A stretch of DNA of 64,000 nt from Massilia agilis (GCF_024756255.1 NZ_JANUHB010000005.1:62001-126000), one strand, 5' to 3'. Shown: positions 43,021 through 51,376, counted from the stretch's first letter. The notes: generated from the sequence alone by a model not told the origin. Translations and numbers: made by a program.

Positions 43021-44019
43021 ATGCAACGCAAACACCTCGCAGCCGCACTGCTCGCATCCCTTCCCATGGTCGCATTTGCGCAAAGCAGCAACGTGCAGCT
43101 GTACGGCGTCATGGACGCAGCCATCGCGTCGCAAGACAACGGCGTGACCCGCCAGACCGGCATCAACTCGGGCAACCAGTCGAGCAGCCGTATCGGCTTT
43201 CGCGGCACCGAGGACCTGGGCGGCGGCCTGAAGGCCCTGTTCAACCTGGAAGCTGGCGTGGCCATCGACACCGGCGCCGCCGACTCGGCCCTGTTCGGCC
43301 GCCGCTCGGTGGTCGGCCTGGAAGGCAACTTCGGTACCGTGACCGTGGGCCGCGAATACTCGCCGATCGCTTCGGTGGCAGGCGCGACCGACATCACCGG
43401 CCAGGGCTTCTACGGCAGCAACCTGTCGGCCTTCAACTACCTGACCCGCCGCCTGTCGAACTCGGTCAACTACAAGAGCGCTTCGATGTCGGGCTTCAAA
43501 GTGCTGGCCGCCTACTCGGCTGGCGAGCAGGCCACCAACCTGCCCAAGAGCGACCTGAAGGGCGTGGGCCTGGAATACGCCGAGGGCAACCTGTACCTGG
43601 GCGCCGGCTACCACACCATCAACAACTCCACCGCCGGCGACACCAAGGAATACGCGTTCGGCGCCGCCTACAAATTCGGCGACGTGGAACTGAAGGGCAA
43701 CTGGATGGTGCAGGACCCGGCTGGCGCGAACAACAAGTTCACCCAGTACAACCTGGGCGCCGCCTACGTGATGGGTCCGGGCAAGTTCTTCGTGAACCTG
43801 CAGCAGAACAAGCTGGACAACGGTGCGCGCGGCAACGGCTTCAACATCGACTACAGCTATGCGCTGTCCAAGCGTACCAACCTGTACACCGGCTACGCAC
43901 GCCTGGACAACAACAGCCTGGGTAACTTTGCGCTGAACTCGTCGTCGGTCAAGCTGGCGCCGGGCAAGGTGAGCGCCGATCCGTCGGTGTTCAACGTGGG
44001 TATCCGCCACAGCTTCTGA
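43021..44019 (+). CDS. Gram-negative porin (betaproteobacterial trimeric type)
   Basis: Outer-membrane porin of 332 aa. Signal peptide cut after VAFA, then QSSNVQLYGVMDAAI, the standard start of Burkholderiales porins, SRIGFRGTEDLGGGLKALFNLEAG, a 16-strand beta-barrel pattern and the terminal Phe (GIRHSF) needed for BAM-dependent assembly. An RBS GGAGAAC precedes the ATG at 43021. A strong Rho-independent terminator follows the stop. Confidence 0.95.
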   Translation: MQRKHLAAALLASLPMVAFAQSSNVQLYGVMDAAIASQDNGVTRQTGINSGNQSSSRIGFRGTEDLGGGLKALFNLEAGVAIDTGAADSALFGRRSVVGLEGNFGTVTVGREYSPIASVAGATDITGQGFYGSNLSAFNYLTRRLSNSVNYKSASMSGFKVLAAYSAGEQATNLPKSDLKGVGLEYAEGNLYLGAGYHTINNSTAGDTKEYAFGAAYKFGDVELKGNWMVQDPAGANNKFTQYNLGAAYVMGPGKFFVNLQQNKLDNGARGNGFNIDYSYALSKRTNLYTGYARLDNNSLGNFALNSSSVKLAPGKVSADPSVFNVGIRHSF

Positions 44020-44048
44020 GCCGGGCAGCAATAGGGGAATGAAGCAAC

Positions 44049-44084
44049 GGGGCTGCGCCGGCTGGCGCAGCCCCGTTTCTTTTT
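44049..44084 (+). terminator. Rho-independent terminator after the porin gene
   Basis: Stem GGGGCTGCGCC / GGCGCAGCCCC (44049-44059 and 44064-44074), four-base loop, followed by GTTTCTTTTT. The T-run overlaps the end of the convergent rpoH. Confidence 0.92.
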
Positions 44085-44979
44085 AGACGTAGGCGGCGAG
44101 CGCGCCCTTCATCTTCTTGAGCGCGGCCGATTCGATCTGGCGAATGCGCTCGGCCGACACGCCGAACTCCTCGGCCAGCGTGTGCAGCGTGGCGCCCGAG
44201 CCGTCGTCGTTGGCCAGCCAGCGCGCCTCGATGATGCGGCGCGAGCGCGGGTCGAGCTTGGACAGCGCGGTCTCCAGCCCCTCGGACTGCAGGCGCGTGA
44301 CCTGCTCGGCCTCGAGCACGCGGGTCGGCTCGCTCGTGTCCGACGACAGGTAGGCGATCGGCGCGAACTTGTCGTCCTCGTCGTCGTTCGGCGCTTCCAG
44401 CGCGATGTCGTGGCCCGACAAGCGGGTTTCCATTTCGATCACTTCTTCGCGCTTGACGTCGAGCATGCGGGCCAGCTCGTCCACCTGCTGCGGCGACATC
44501 GTGTCCAGGCCCTGCTTGTTCGAGCGCAGGTTGAAGAACAGCTTGCGCTGGGCCTTGGTGGTTGCCACCTTGACCAAGCGCCAGTTCTTCAAAATGTATT
44601 CGTGCATCTCGGCCTTGATCCAGTGCATCGCGTACGACACGAGGCGCACGCCTTGGGTCGGGTCGAAACGCTTGACTGCCTTCATCAGGCCAATATTGCC
44701 TTCCTGGATCAGGTCGGCGTGCGGCAGGCCGTAGCCCAGGTAGCCGCGCGCGATCGACACGACCAGGCGCAGGTGCGACAGCACCAGTTTTTGGGCGGCT
44801 TCGAGGTCATTCTTTTCCCGCAGCCGCGTTGCCAGCGATACCTCTTCCTCGTGCGACAGCATCGGCAGGCGGTTGACCGCCGAAATGTAGGCGTCGATGT
44901 TGCCGAGATTGCCAGTGAAACCCAGTCCCAGAGCACGAGTGCCAACCGGAACCAGTGCGGATTGTGCGGACATAGTCAT
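44083..44979 (-). CDS. rpoH: RNA polymerase heat-shock sigma factor RpoH (sigma32)
   Basis: Sigma factor of 298 aa directing heat-shock transcription. Region 2 shows LVLSHLRLVVSIARGYLGYGLPHADLIQEGNIGLMKAVKRFDP; the RpoH box is KAQRKLFFNLR; region 4 ends LAEEFGVSAERIRQIESAALKKMK. The ATG at 44979 (MTMSAQSALVP) follows AGAGGGAAA. Upstream is an overlapping promoter/CIRCE element and a leader hairpin, so HrcA control of rpoH is predicted. Confidence 0.97.
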   Translation of the reverse strand: MTMSAQSALVPVGTRALGLGFTGNLGNIDAYISAVNRLPMLSHEEEVSLATRLREKNDLEAAQKLVLSHLRLVVSIARGYLGYGLPHADLIQEGNIGLMKAVKRFDPTQGVRLVSYAMHWIKAEMHEYILKNWRLVKVATTKAQRKLFFNLRSNKQGLDTMSPQQVDELARMLDVKREEVIEMETRLSGHDIALEAPNDDEDDKFAPIAYLSSDTSEPTRVLEAEQVTRLQSEGLETALSKLDPRSRRIIEARWLANDDGSGATLHTLAEEFGVSAERIRQIESAALKKMKGALAAYV

Positions 44980-45065
44980 TTTCCCTCTTGAGTAATCGGT
45001 GCTGCGTCATCAACTTACCGCTGACAGCGCCCCGAAGGCACGACTGTTACGGCTTGTTACCTGCT

Positions 45066-45087
45066 TGCACAACGGCCTTGTTGTGCA
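45066..45087 (-). promoter_or_regulatory. Leader hairpin of rpoH
   Basis: Perfect 8-bp inverted repeat TGCACAAC-ggcctt-GTTGTGCA within the predicted 5' leader, about 90 nt upstream of the rpoH start. It might influence translation or mRNA stability; a thermosensor role is speculative. Confidence 0.45.
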
Positions 45088-45109
45088 GGGCCGTCTTTCG
45101 TTAAATCAT

Positions 45110-45139
45110 ATATTAGCACTCTGCCGAGGTGAGTGCCAA
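45110..45139 (-). promoter_or_regulatory. rpoH promoter overlapped by a CIRCE (HrcA) element
   Basis: On the plus strand TTAGCACTC-tgccgaggt-GAGTGCCAA (45113-45139) matches the CIRCE consensus TTAGCACTC-N9-GAGTGCTAA with one change. Read on the minus strand it contains -35 TTGGCA (45139-45134), an 18-bp spacer and -10 TAATAT (45115-45110). Binding of HrcA would block this promoter. Confidence 0.88.
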
Positions 45140-45377
45140 TCGCGCCTGTTTATCGATGTGATAGCGTCTAACAATTGCTTGGCGGAACCTACTCCGGGCT
45201 GTCCTACTGTAGAGCAGGAGAGGTTGGGACGTAGTTGACTTAAATCAACTGTGCGCGCTTCAAAATCGGATGAAACACAGGTTACGGGGTCCCGCTTTCG
45301 CTATCTGTTGGATGCCGCACGTTGGCGCGCGTTCCGTAAGCTGTTGATTTGCAAGGGGTACTATAGCATGAACGGAC

Positions 45378-45404
45378 AAAAGATGCAATTCAGATGCATC
45401 TTTT
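45378..45404. terminator. Perfect 10-bp palindrome with A/T ends, candidate bidirectional terminator
   Basis: AAAAGATGCA-attcaga-TGCATCTTTT (45378-45387, 45395-45404). The T-rich arms on either strand give a stem followed by T residues, which fits a bidirectional terminator separating ftsX from the rpoH promoter. GC content of the stem is modest. Confidence 0.55.
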
Positions 45405-45450
45405 CATTGCAGGCATACGCGTCTCGAACTTAGCCCAGCAACCAAAACCA

Positions 45451-45534
45451 CGTCGTCCCCGCGCAGGCGGGGACCCATGCTGAGCGACCGGACACGCGGC
45501 CTATGGGTCCCCGCCTGCGCGGGGACGACGTGGT
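45451..45534. repeat. Family B palindromic repeat, inverted pair (B5)
   Basis: CGTCGTCCCCGCGCAGGCGG and the exact inverse CCGCCTGCGCGGGGACGACG, flanked by ACCA/TGGT, with CCATGCTGA between. It begins just downstream of the ftsX stop and is probably its 3' structure. Confidence 0.85.
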
Positions 45535-45560
45535 GTGGGGATATCGGCGAGCCGCAGCGC

Positions 45561-46481
45561 TCAGGACAGCCGCGCCAGGTGGCGCTGCACCGACAGCATG
45601 GCGCCCACCAGGCCCAGGCCGGCGCTGATCGCGAGCAGCGCGGCGATGCCCAGCGGCGGCAGTGCGGTCAGCTGGAACTCGGACGCATACAGCCGCGCGA
45701 ATTCGGCAATCGCGGCGTTCAGCGGGCGCAGCGACAGCGCCACCGCCCCCAGCGCCACCGCGCCGGCGCACAGGCCGAGCAGGGCGCCCGTGTAATAGAA
45801 CGGGCGGTGGATGAAGTTGTCGGTCGCGCCCAGCAGCTTGGACACGGCGATCTCCTCGCGCTGGGTCAGCACCTGCAGGCGGATCGTGTTGAACACCACC
45901 GCGATCACCACGGTGCCCAGCGTGATCGCCAGCAGCAGCAAGGCCAGGCGCAGCACGTTCAGCAGCGCGGCCAGGCGCTTGACCCAGGCCGAGTCCACCT
46001 GCACGGTGTCCACCTCGGGCATGGTGCGCAGGTTCTGGGCGATGTCGTCCACGTGCGCCGCGGCGGCGGCGCTCTCCACTCCTTCGAGCTTGACCACGTA
46101 GCTGTCCGGCAGCGGGTTTTCACCCAGCGCCGCCAGCACGTCGGTCAGGCCGCTCTTGTCCTTGAGCGTGTCCAGCGCCTTCTCGCGCGGCACAAAAATG
46201 ATCTTCGCGCGCGCGTCGCCCAGCACCTGGCGCATCTTGACCGCCAGCGCCTGCGACTGCTCGCGCGAGGTGTCGAGCTTGACGAACACGCTGATCTCGG
46301 GATCGACCGACAGCTGCTCGGACATCGGGCGCACGTTGTCGAGCAGGGTCACGCCGGCGAACGGCAGGGTCAGCGCAATGGCCACCACCAGCACGTTGAA
46401 CAGGAAGCTGCCCGGCGCCTTGCGCACGTGGGAGAGCGCGGCGCCGAGGGCGAAGCGGTGATGGCGCAGCCAGACGTTCAT
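45561..46481 (-). CDS. ftsX: Cell division protein FtsX
   Basis: Permease-like division protein of 306 aa. It has a cytoplasmic N-terminus, one helix (FNVLVVAIALTLPFAGV), a periplasmic domain (about 50-165, with SVFVKLDTSREQ and FVPREKALDTLKD) and three further helices with TQREEIAVSKLLGATDNFIHRPFYYTG. With FtsE it forms the complex activating amidase-based septal cell-wall splitting. Its start overlaps the ftsE stop by 4 bp. Confidence 0.95.
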   Translation of the reverse strand: MNVWLRHHRFALGAALSHVRKAPGSFLFNVLVVAIALTLPFAGVTLLDNVRPMSEQLSVDPEISVFVKLDTSREQSQALAVKMRQVLGDARAKIIFVPREKALDTLKDKSGLTDVLAALGENPLPDSYVVKLEGVESAAAAAHVDDIAQNLRTMPEVDTVQVDSAWVKRLAALLNVLRLALLLLAITLGTVVIAVVFNTIRLQVLTQREEIAVSKLLGATDNFIHRPFYYTGALLGLCAGAVALGAVALSLRPLNAAIAEFARLYASEFQLTALPPLGIAALLAISAGLGLVGAMLSVQRHLARLS

Positions 46482-47137
46482 TGCGCGCCTCCCGTCATCT
46501 GGCCATGTTCAAGCCGGATCACGCGTCCGGCGCTATCGAGCACCTGCTCGTCGTGGGTCGAAATCATGCAGGTCACGCCTACCGAGTTAAATGCGCGCAG
46601 CGCGTCGATCACGCGGTCGGCCGCGGCGCGGTCCAGGTTGGCGGTCGGCTCGTCGGCCAGGATGATCTGGGGACGGTTGACGATCGCGCGCGCCACTGCC
46701 ACGCGCTGCTGTTCGCCGCCGGACAGCTCCATCGGGTTGGCGTTGGCGCGGTCGAGCAGATCCACCTTGTCCAGCGCGGCGCGGGCGCGCTGCTCGGCCT
46801 GCGCGCGCGGCGCGCCGGTCACCAGCAGCGACAGCATCACGTTGGCCAGGATGCTGCGGTCGCTCAGCAGGCGCTGCTGCTGCAGGATCATGCCGATGTT
46901 CCGGCGCAGGAAGGGCACGCCGGCGCGCTTGATCCGGCCCACGTCGTGGCCGTTGACGATCACGCGCCCGGAAGTGGGGCGCTCGATCGCGGCGATCATC
47001 TTCAGCAGGGTCGATTTGCCGGCGCCGGACGGGCCGGCCAGGTAGACCAGCTCGCCCTTGTCGATGTTGAGGGAGACGTCACGCAGTGCGTAAGCGTCGG
47101 TGGAGTATTGTTTGGAGACGGCCTGAAATTCGATCAT
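46478..47137 (-). CDS. ftsE: Cell division ATP-binding protein FtsE
   Basis: ABC ATPase of 219 aa from the ATG at 47137 (MIEFQAVSKQYSTDAYALRD): Walker A GPSGAGKST near residue 36, signature MELSGGEQQRVAVARAIVN, Walker B IILADEPTANLD, and H-loop STHDEQV. It pairs with FtsX. It lies 4 bp downstream of ftsY on the same strand, the conserved ftsYEX order. An extension upstream to 47281 lies within ftsY and is not needed. Confidence 0.96.
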   Translation of the reverse strand: MIEFQAVSKQYSTDAYALRDVSLNIDKGELVYLAGPSGAGKSTLLKMIAAIERPTSGRVIVNGHDVGRIKRAGVPFLRRNIGMILQQQRLLSDRSILANVMLSLLVTGAPRAQAEQRARAALDKVDLLDRANANPMELSGGEQQRVAVARAIVNRPQIILADEPTANLDRAAADRVIDALRAFNSVGVTCMISTHDEQVLDSAGRVIRLEHGQMTGGAQ

Positions 47138-47141
47138 GTCC

Positions 47142-48554
47142 TTATCCGAGCAGCGCCTCGACGAATTCTTCCGCATTAAAGGGCTGCAGGTCATCGAGCT
47201 TTTCACCGACGCCGATGAAGTACACCGGCACCGGGCGGGTGCGCGCGATGGCGGCCAGCACGCCGCCCTTGGCAGTGCCATCGAGCTTGGTGATCACCAG
47301 GCCGGTGAGCTGCAGCGCGTCGTCGAAGGCTTTCACCTGCGCCAGCGCATTCTGGCCCGTATTGCCGTCGATGACAAGGACGACCTCATGCGGGGCACCA
47401 TCCATGCCCTTGCCGATGACGCGTTTGATCTTCTTGAGCTCTTCCATCAGGTGCAGCTGGGTGGGCAGGCGGCCGGCGGTATCGACCATCACCACGTCCA
47501 TGCCGCGCGCCTTGCCCGACTGGACCGCGTCGAAGGCGACGGCGGCCGGGTCGCCCGAGGCCTGCGAGACCACGGTGACGTTGTTGCGCTGGCCCCAGAC
47601 CATCAGCTGCTCGCGCGCGGCGGCGCGGAAGGTGTCGCCGGCGGCCAGCAGCACCGACTGCTCGTAGCGCTGCATGTGCTTGGCCAGCTTGCCGATGGTG
47701 GTGGTCTTGCCGGCGCCGTTCACGCCGGCGATCATCATCACCAGCGGCTCGTAGCGGCCCAGCTCCAGCGGTTTTTCGAGCGGGCGCAGCATGTCGATCA
47801 TCAGGCCCTTCAGCGCCTGCTTGACGTCGGCCGCGTCGAGCAGCTTTTCTTCCTTGACCTTGCGGCGCAGGTTCGACAGCAGGAACTCGGTCGCGTCCAT
47901 GCCGGCGTCGGACATCAGCAGCGCCGATTCGAGTTCCTCGTACAGGTCCTCGTCGATGCGCGCGCCGACGAACAGCAGCGACAGGTTGCTGGAGGTCTTG
48001 GCCAGGCCCGCCTTCAGGCGCTGCATCCACGATTTCTTGCGCTCGCCTTCGGTGGTCGGGCGCTCGGCGGTCTCGGGGAACAGTTCGACCACCGGTTCGG
48101 TGGCGACTGGCGCCGGGGCAGCCGTCGGCGCCGGCGTCGGCGCGGCCGTCGGTGCTGGCGTGGGCGCCAGGGTGGGAGCAGGAGTCGGTGCCGCAGTTGG
48201 CGCAGCGGTCGGAACCGGCGTCGGAGCGGCGGTCGGCGCAGGCGTCGGAGCAGCAGTCGGGGCCGAAGTCGGAGCGGCAGTCGGGGCCGAAGTCGGAGCA
48301 GCCGTCGGCGCCGGAGTCGGAGCAGCGGTCGGCGCCGGAGTCGGAGCAGCGGTCGGCACCGGCGTCGGAGCAGCCGTCGGCGCTTCGGTGGGTGCCGGCT
48401 CGCCACCGCCGCCGAACAGGCGACGCAGGAACGATGGTTGCTCGGCAGGTTGCTCGGCAGGCGCTTCGGCGGGCGCGGCAGCAGGTTCGGCCGCGGCTGG
48501 CTCAAGCGCTTCGGGCGTCTCGGCTGGTTTTTTGCGCTTAAAGAAACTAAACAT
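47142..48554 (-). CDS. ftsY: Signal recognition particle receptor FtsY with a Pro-Thr-Ala repeat N-domain
   Basis: SRP receptor GTPase of 470 aa that docks ribosome-SRP complexes at the membrane. The NG domain is standard: N-domain from about residue 160 (MQRLKAGLAKTSSNLS), G1 GVNGAGKTTTIGKLA, DTAGRLPTQ and TKLDGTAKGG. The N-terminal A region is unusual: from about residue 50 to 150 it consists of about twelve copies of PTAAPTPA or close variants, encoded by a 24-bp tandem repeat. The start MFSFFKRKKP is family typical. First gene of ftsYEX. Confidence 0.95.
   Translation of the reverse strand: MFSFFKRKKPAETPEALEPAAAEPAAAPAEAPAEQPAEQPSFLRRLFGGGGEPAPTEAPTAAPTPVPTAAPTPAPTAAPTPAPTAAPTSAPTAAPTSAPTAAPTPAPTAAPTPVPTAAPTAAPTPAPTLAPTPAPTAAPTPAPTAAPAPVATEPVVELFPETAERPTTEGERKKSWMQRLKAGLAKTSSNLSLLFVGARIDEDLYEELESALLMSDAGMDATEFLLSNLRRKVKEEKLLDAADVKQALKGLMIDMLRPLEKPLELGRYEPLVMMIAGVNGAGKTTTIGKLAKHMQRYEQSVLLAAGDTFRAAAREQLMVWGQRNNVTVVSQASGDPAAVAFDAVQSGKARGMDVVMVDTAGRLPTQLHLMEELKKIKRVIGKGMDGAPHEVVLVIDGNTGQNALAQVKAFDDALQLTGLVITKLDGTAKGGVLAAIARTRPVPVYFIGVGEKLDDLQPFNAEEFVEALLG
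48108..48400. repeat. 24-bp tandem repeat array inside ftsY
   Basis: Repeated unit with a core like GTCGGAGCAGCGGTCGGCGC on the plus strand, encoding PTAAPTPA/PTAAPTSA/PTAAPTPV in ftsY. Two neighbouring 24-bp units (48260-48307) are nearly identical, a sign of recent duplication. Confidence 0.85.
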
Positions 48555-48835
48555 GGGATATGTGGAGGCGGGTACAGCGTGCGCTTGCCCGGTCGGACCG
48601 GACGCGCCAAATTAGGGTCGCGCGTATTTTACCAGAGCAGCGCAGGCATTCCTCCCGGCACCCGTGTAACTTCGTCAATTTTTTCGACCGACGGTAGCAT
48701 GGCGGCGCGCCGAACTAGCGGAACGGCAGAGTGTCCAACAGGGGCGCACAACTCAACAGTGTGGCGCTGGAAAATGGGTAACAACTGGTTTAGATTTATG
48801 TATCGGAACAAATAACACCGAAACAGGAAGCGATC

Positions 48836-49030
48836 GTGAACATATCCCGGTTTCTCAAGCGCCTCATCGTGGGGGATAACGCTATCGAGGGCGAGGCGGC
48901 GGCACTGCGCAACGTGATCGTGTGGCTGTTCATTGCACTGGTTGCGCTGTTCCTGACCAAGCCCGCGGGCGAACCGCACAGCATTTTCGACAAGCCATTG
49001 CCCATGCCGCCGGAGTTGGGGCTGGAATAA
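48836..49030 (+). CDS. Small single-pass membrane protein of unknown function
   Basis: Predicted 64 aa protein from a GTG at 48836 (VNISRFLKRLIVGDNAIEGE) after AGGAAG. It has one hydrophobic helix (NVIVWLFIALVALFLT, about 26-41) and a Pro-rich tail. No family recognised. It is divergent from ftsY with about 280 bp between, in which I see nothing else definite, and is followed after 12 bp by the A6 repeat pair. Coding status is moderately supported by the RBS and the membrane-protein-like composition. Confidence 0.6.
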   Translation: MNISRFLKRLIVGDNAIEGEAAALRNVIVWLFIALVALFLTKPAGEPHSIFDKPLPMPPELGLE

Positions 49031-49042
49031 ATCCGGGCTGGC

Positions 49043-49150
49043 GTAGGGTGGGCAGATTCTGCCCACGCGTCCAAGCGGGGCGTGAACGGCCATATCCGGG
49101 GGCTTGGTTCGCGCGCGCTGAACGCGTGGGCAGAAATCTGCCCACCCTAC
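49043..49150. repeat. Family A palindromic repeat, inverted pair (A6)
   Basis: GTAGGGTGGGCAGATTCTGC...GCGTCCAAG and inverse CTGAACGCGTGGGCAGAAATCTG...CCCTAC, with about 45 bp between units. It lies between the convergent ends of the small membrane protein and the acetolactate-synthase-like gene. Confidence 0.85.
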
Positions 49151-49181
49151 GAAATACCCAGGGCACAGCGTGCCCTCACGT

Positions 49182-50891
49182 TCAGGTCAGGTTCGCCTTC
49201 TTCGCCGCTTCCGCGTTTTTGCGGATCGTCTCCAGGGTCGCGTTCGGCGTGATCAGATTGCCGTCGTAACGCAATTCGATGATGGCCGGCAGGCTGTTCT
49301 GGTGGGCGTGCGCGAGCGCGCGCTCCAGCGCAGGCGCAAAGTCGGCGGTCTTCTCCACCACTTCCCCATGCGCGCCGTAGGCCGCTGCCAGCGCCGCGAA
49401 ATCCGGGTTGTGCAGCCCCGTGCCGGACACCCGGCCCGGATATTCGCGCTCCTGGTGCATGCGGATCGTGCCGAACATGCCGTTGTTAAAGACGATGATG
49501 ACGACACCGGCGCGGTACTGCACCGCGGTGGCCAGCTCCTGCCCGGTCATCATGAATTCCCCGTCGCCGGCGAAGGTGACCACCGCGCGCTCGGGATGCA
49601 CGATCTTGGCCGCCACGCCCGAAGGCACGCCATAGCCCATCGCGCCGTTGGTCGGCGCCAGCTGGGTGCGCATGCCGCCGTAGCGGTAGAAACGGTGCGC
49701 CCACGACGCGTAGTTGCCTGCGCCGTTGGTCAGGATCGCGTCATGCGGCAGCGCCTTCATCAATTCCTGCACCACCTGCCACAGGTCGAGCGGGGCGTCG
49801 CCATCGCGAAACACCGGCGGCTGCGCCTGGTAGGCATCCAGCTCGGCCCTGGCCTCGGCCACGGTGTGCTTCCATCCGCTTGCATCCACCGGCGTCATCG
49901 CCGCCAGCATCGCGGCCGCCTGCGGCGCGCCGCTGTTGATCATCAGCTCGGCCTGGAACACGCTGCCCAGTTCCTCGGCGTCGGCGTGGATGTGCACCAG
50001 GCGCTGGCGCGGCACCGGCGACGCGAGCAGCGAGTAGCCGCTGGTGGTCATCTCGCCCAGGCGCGGGCCGAAGGCGATGATGAGGTCCGCTTCCTTCACG
50101 CGCGCGGCCAGCTTCGGGTTGATGCCGATGCCCACGTCGCCGACGTAGTTCGGGTGCGCGTTGTCCAGCAGGTCCTGGAAGCGGAAGGTGCAGCCCACCG
50201 GCAGGTGGTTGTTTTCGGCGAAGCGGCGCAGGTCGTCGCAGGCCTGCGGCGTCCAGGTGCCGCCACCCAGCAGCAGCATAGGCTTTTTCGCGTCGCGCAG
50301 CATGCCGCGCAGCGTATCGATCTGGGCTTGCGACGGCGACGCCTGCACCGGCTGGTAGCGGCGGGTATCGGCCACTTCGGCCTTGGACACCAGCATGTCC
50401 TCGGGCAGGGCCAGCACCACCGGGCCGGGACGGCCGCTGGTGGCCACCTGGAAGGCGCGCGCGATGTATTCGGGGATGCGGTCGGCGCGGTCGATCTGCG
50501 CGACCCACTTGGCCATCTGGCCGTACATGCGGCGGTAGTCGATCTCCTGGAACGCCTCGCGGTCCACGAAGTCGTTACCGACCTGGCCGATGAACAGGAT
50601 CATCGGCGTCGAATCCTGGTAAGCCGTATGCACGCCGATCGACGCGTTGGTCGCGCCCGGGCCGCGCGTGACGAAGCAGATGCCGGGCTTGCCGGTCAGC
50701 TTGCCGTAGGCCTCGGCCATGAAGGCCGCGCCGCCTTCCTGGCGGTTGATGACGAAGCGGATGTTCGAGTCGTGCAGCGCGTCGAGCACGTCGAGATAGC
50801 TTTCGCCGGGCACGCCGAAGGCAATGTCCACGCCGTGGACGTGCAGCGCATCGACCAGGATCTGGCCGCCGGTACGGGATGGGTGCGTCAT
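49182..50891 (-). CDS. Thiamine pyrophosphate-dependent acetolactate synthase-like enzyme
   Basis: ThDP enzyme of 569 aa of the acetohydroxyacid synthase/benzoylformate decarboxylase superfamily. N-terminal PYR domain: GQILVDALHVHGVDIAFGVPGESYLDVLDAL and VINRQEGGAAFMAEAYGKLTGKPG (catalytic Glu); central TH3 domain; C-terminal PP domain with GDGEFMMTGQELATAV...FNN, the ThDP-binding GDG-N motif. It lacks an ilvN partner, so it may act in catabolism rather than branched-chain synthesis. ATG at 50891; divergent from rnpB. Confidence 0.88.
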   Translation of the reverse strand: MTHPSRTGGQILVDALHVHGVDIAFGVPGESYLDVLDALHDSNIRFVINRQEGGAAFMAEAYGKLTGKPGICFVTRGPGATNASIGVHTAYQDSTPMILFIGQVGNDFVDREAFQEIDYRRMYGQMAKWVAQIDRADRIPEYIARAFQVATSGRPGPVVLALPEDMLVSKAEVADTRRYQPVQASPSQAQIDTLRGMLRDAKKPMLLLGGGTWTPQACDDLRRFAENNHLPVGCTFRFQDLLDNAHPNYVGDVGIGINPKLAARVKEADLIIAFGPRLGEMTTSGYSLLASPVPRQRLVHIHADAEELGSVFQAELMINSGAPQAAAMLAAMTPVDASGWKHTVAEARAELDAYQAQPPVFRDGDAPLDLWQVVQELMKALPHDAILTNGAGNYASWAHRFYRYGGMRTQLAPTNGAMGYGVPSGVAAKIVHPERAVVTFAGDGEFMMTGQELATAVQYRAGVVIIVFNNGMFGTIRMHQEREYPGRVSGTGLHNPDFAALAAAYGAHGEVVEKTADFAPALERALAHAHQNSLPAIIELRYDGNLITPNATLETIRKNAEAAKKANLT

Positions 50892-51042
50892 GTTCAGGTC
50901 ATCCTTGTTGGTATGGCATCCCGGGATTCTATGCGAGCCGATCCGTTGCGGCTTTTGAAATGGCGACACCAAATTGCGTAAAACGCAGCCTCGGGGCGCC
51001 GGAACGGCATCGGGACGCTCGCCCATCGGTTACAATGGCGCC

Positions 51043-51376
51043 GTGAAGCAGGCCAGACAGCCGCTGGCTGGCGCCGCAAGGTGCCGGCGGGAGGAAGGTC
51101 CGGACTCCACAGAGCAGGGTGACGGTTAACGGCCGTCCGCCGAAAGCCGCTCTCGGGCGGTATAAGGCGAGGAATAGGGCCACAGAGACGAGCGTATTAA
51201 GTTACGGTGAAACGCGGTAACCTCCACCTGGAGCAATTCCAAATAGGCACGCGTTGATGTTGCTCGCGGAGCGTGCGGGTAGGAAGCTTGAGCGCCGGAG
51301 TAATTCGGCGCCTAGAGGAATGGCTGTCATAGCGGGCAACCGCCGTAACAGAATCCGGCCTATCGGCCCGCTTCAC
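51043..51376 (+). ncRNA. rnpB: RNase P RNA (class A)
   Basis: Catalytic RNA of about 333 nt processing tRNA 5' ends. Universally conserved blocks are visible: GAGGAAGGTCCGGACTCCAC (51091 onwards) with GAGCAGGGTG, the GGAATAGGGCCACAGAGACGA block near 51171, GGTGAAACGCGGTAACCTCC, and the 3' block AGGAATGGCTGTCATA...ACAGAATCCGGCCTATCGGC. The 5' GTGAAGCAGGCC pairs with the 3' GGCCCGCTTCAC, closing P1. A TACAAT at 51031-51036 is a likely -10. Exact ends are uncertain by a few bases. Confidence 0.95.

Larger units (their letters stand above)
44980..45560. other. Noncoding region between rpoH and ftsX
   Basis: About 580 bp without a credible gene. From left to right it holds the rpoH leader with a 8-bp hairpin (45066-45087), the rpoH promoter with CIRCE (45110-45139), a 6-bp inverted repeat (45233-45250), a perfect 10-bp palindrome with A/T ends (45378-45404) and the B5 inverted pair. 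Short open frames here lack codon bias and cross these elements. Confidence 0.8.

Noticed and set aside
44999..45433. Two short plus-strand open frames (79 and 60 codons) in the ftsX-rpoH gap
   Set aside because: They cross the CIRCE/promoter and the 10-bp palindrome, lack ribosome sites and look like no known protein.
48108..48400. Regular repeat array that could be taken for a CRISPR
   Set aside because: No spacers of unique sequence; the array is a 24-bp in-frame tandem repeat coding for Pro-Thr-Ala units in ftsY, and no cas genes are present.
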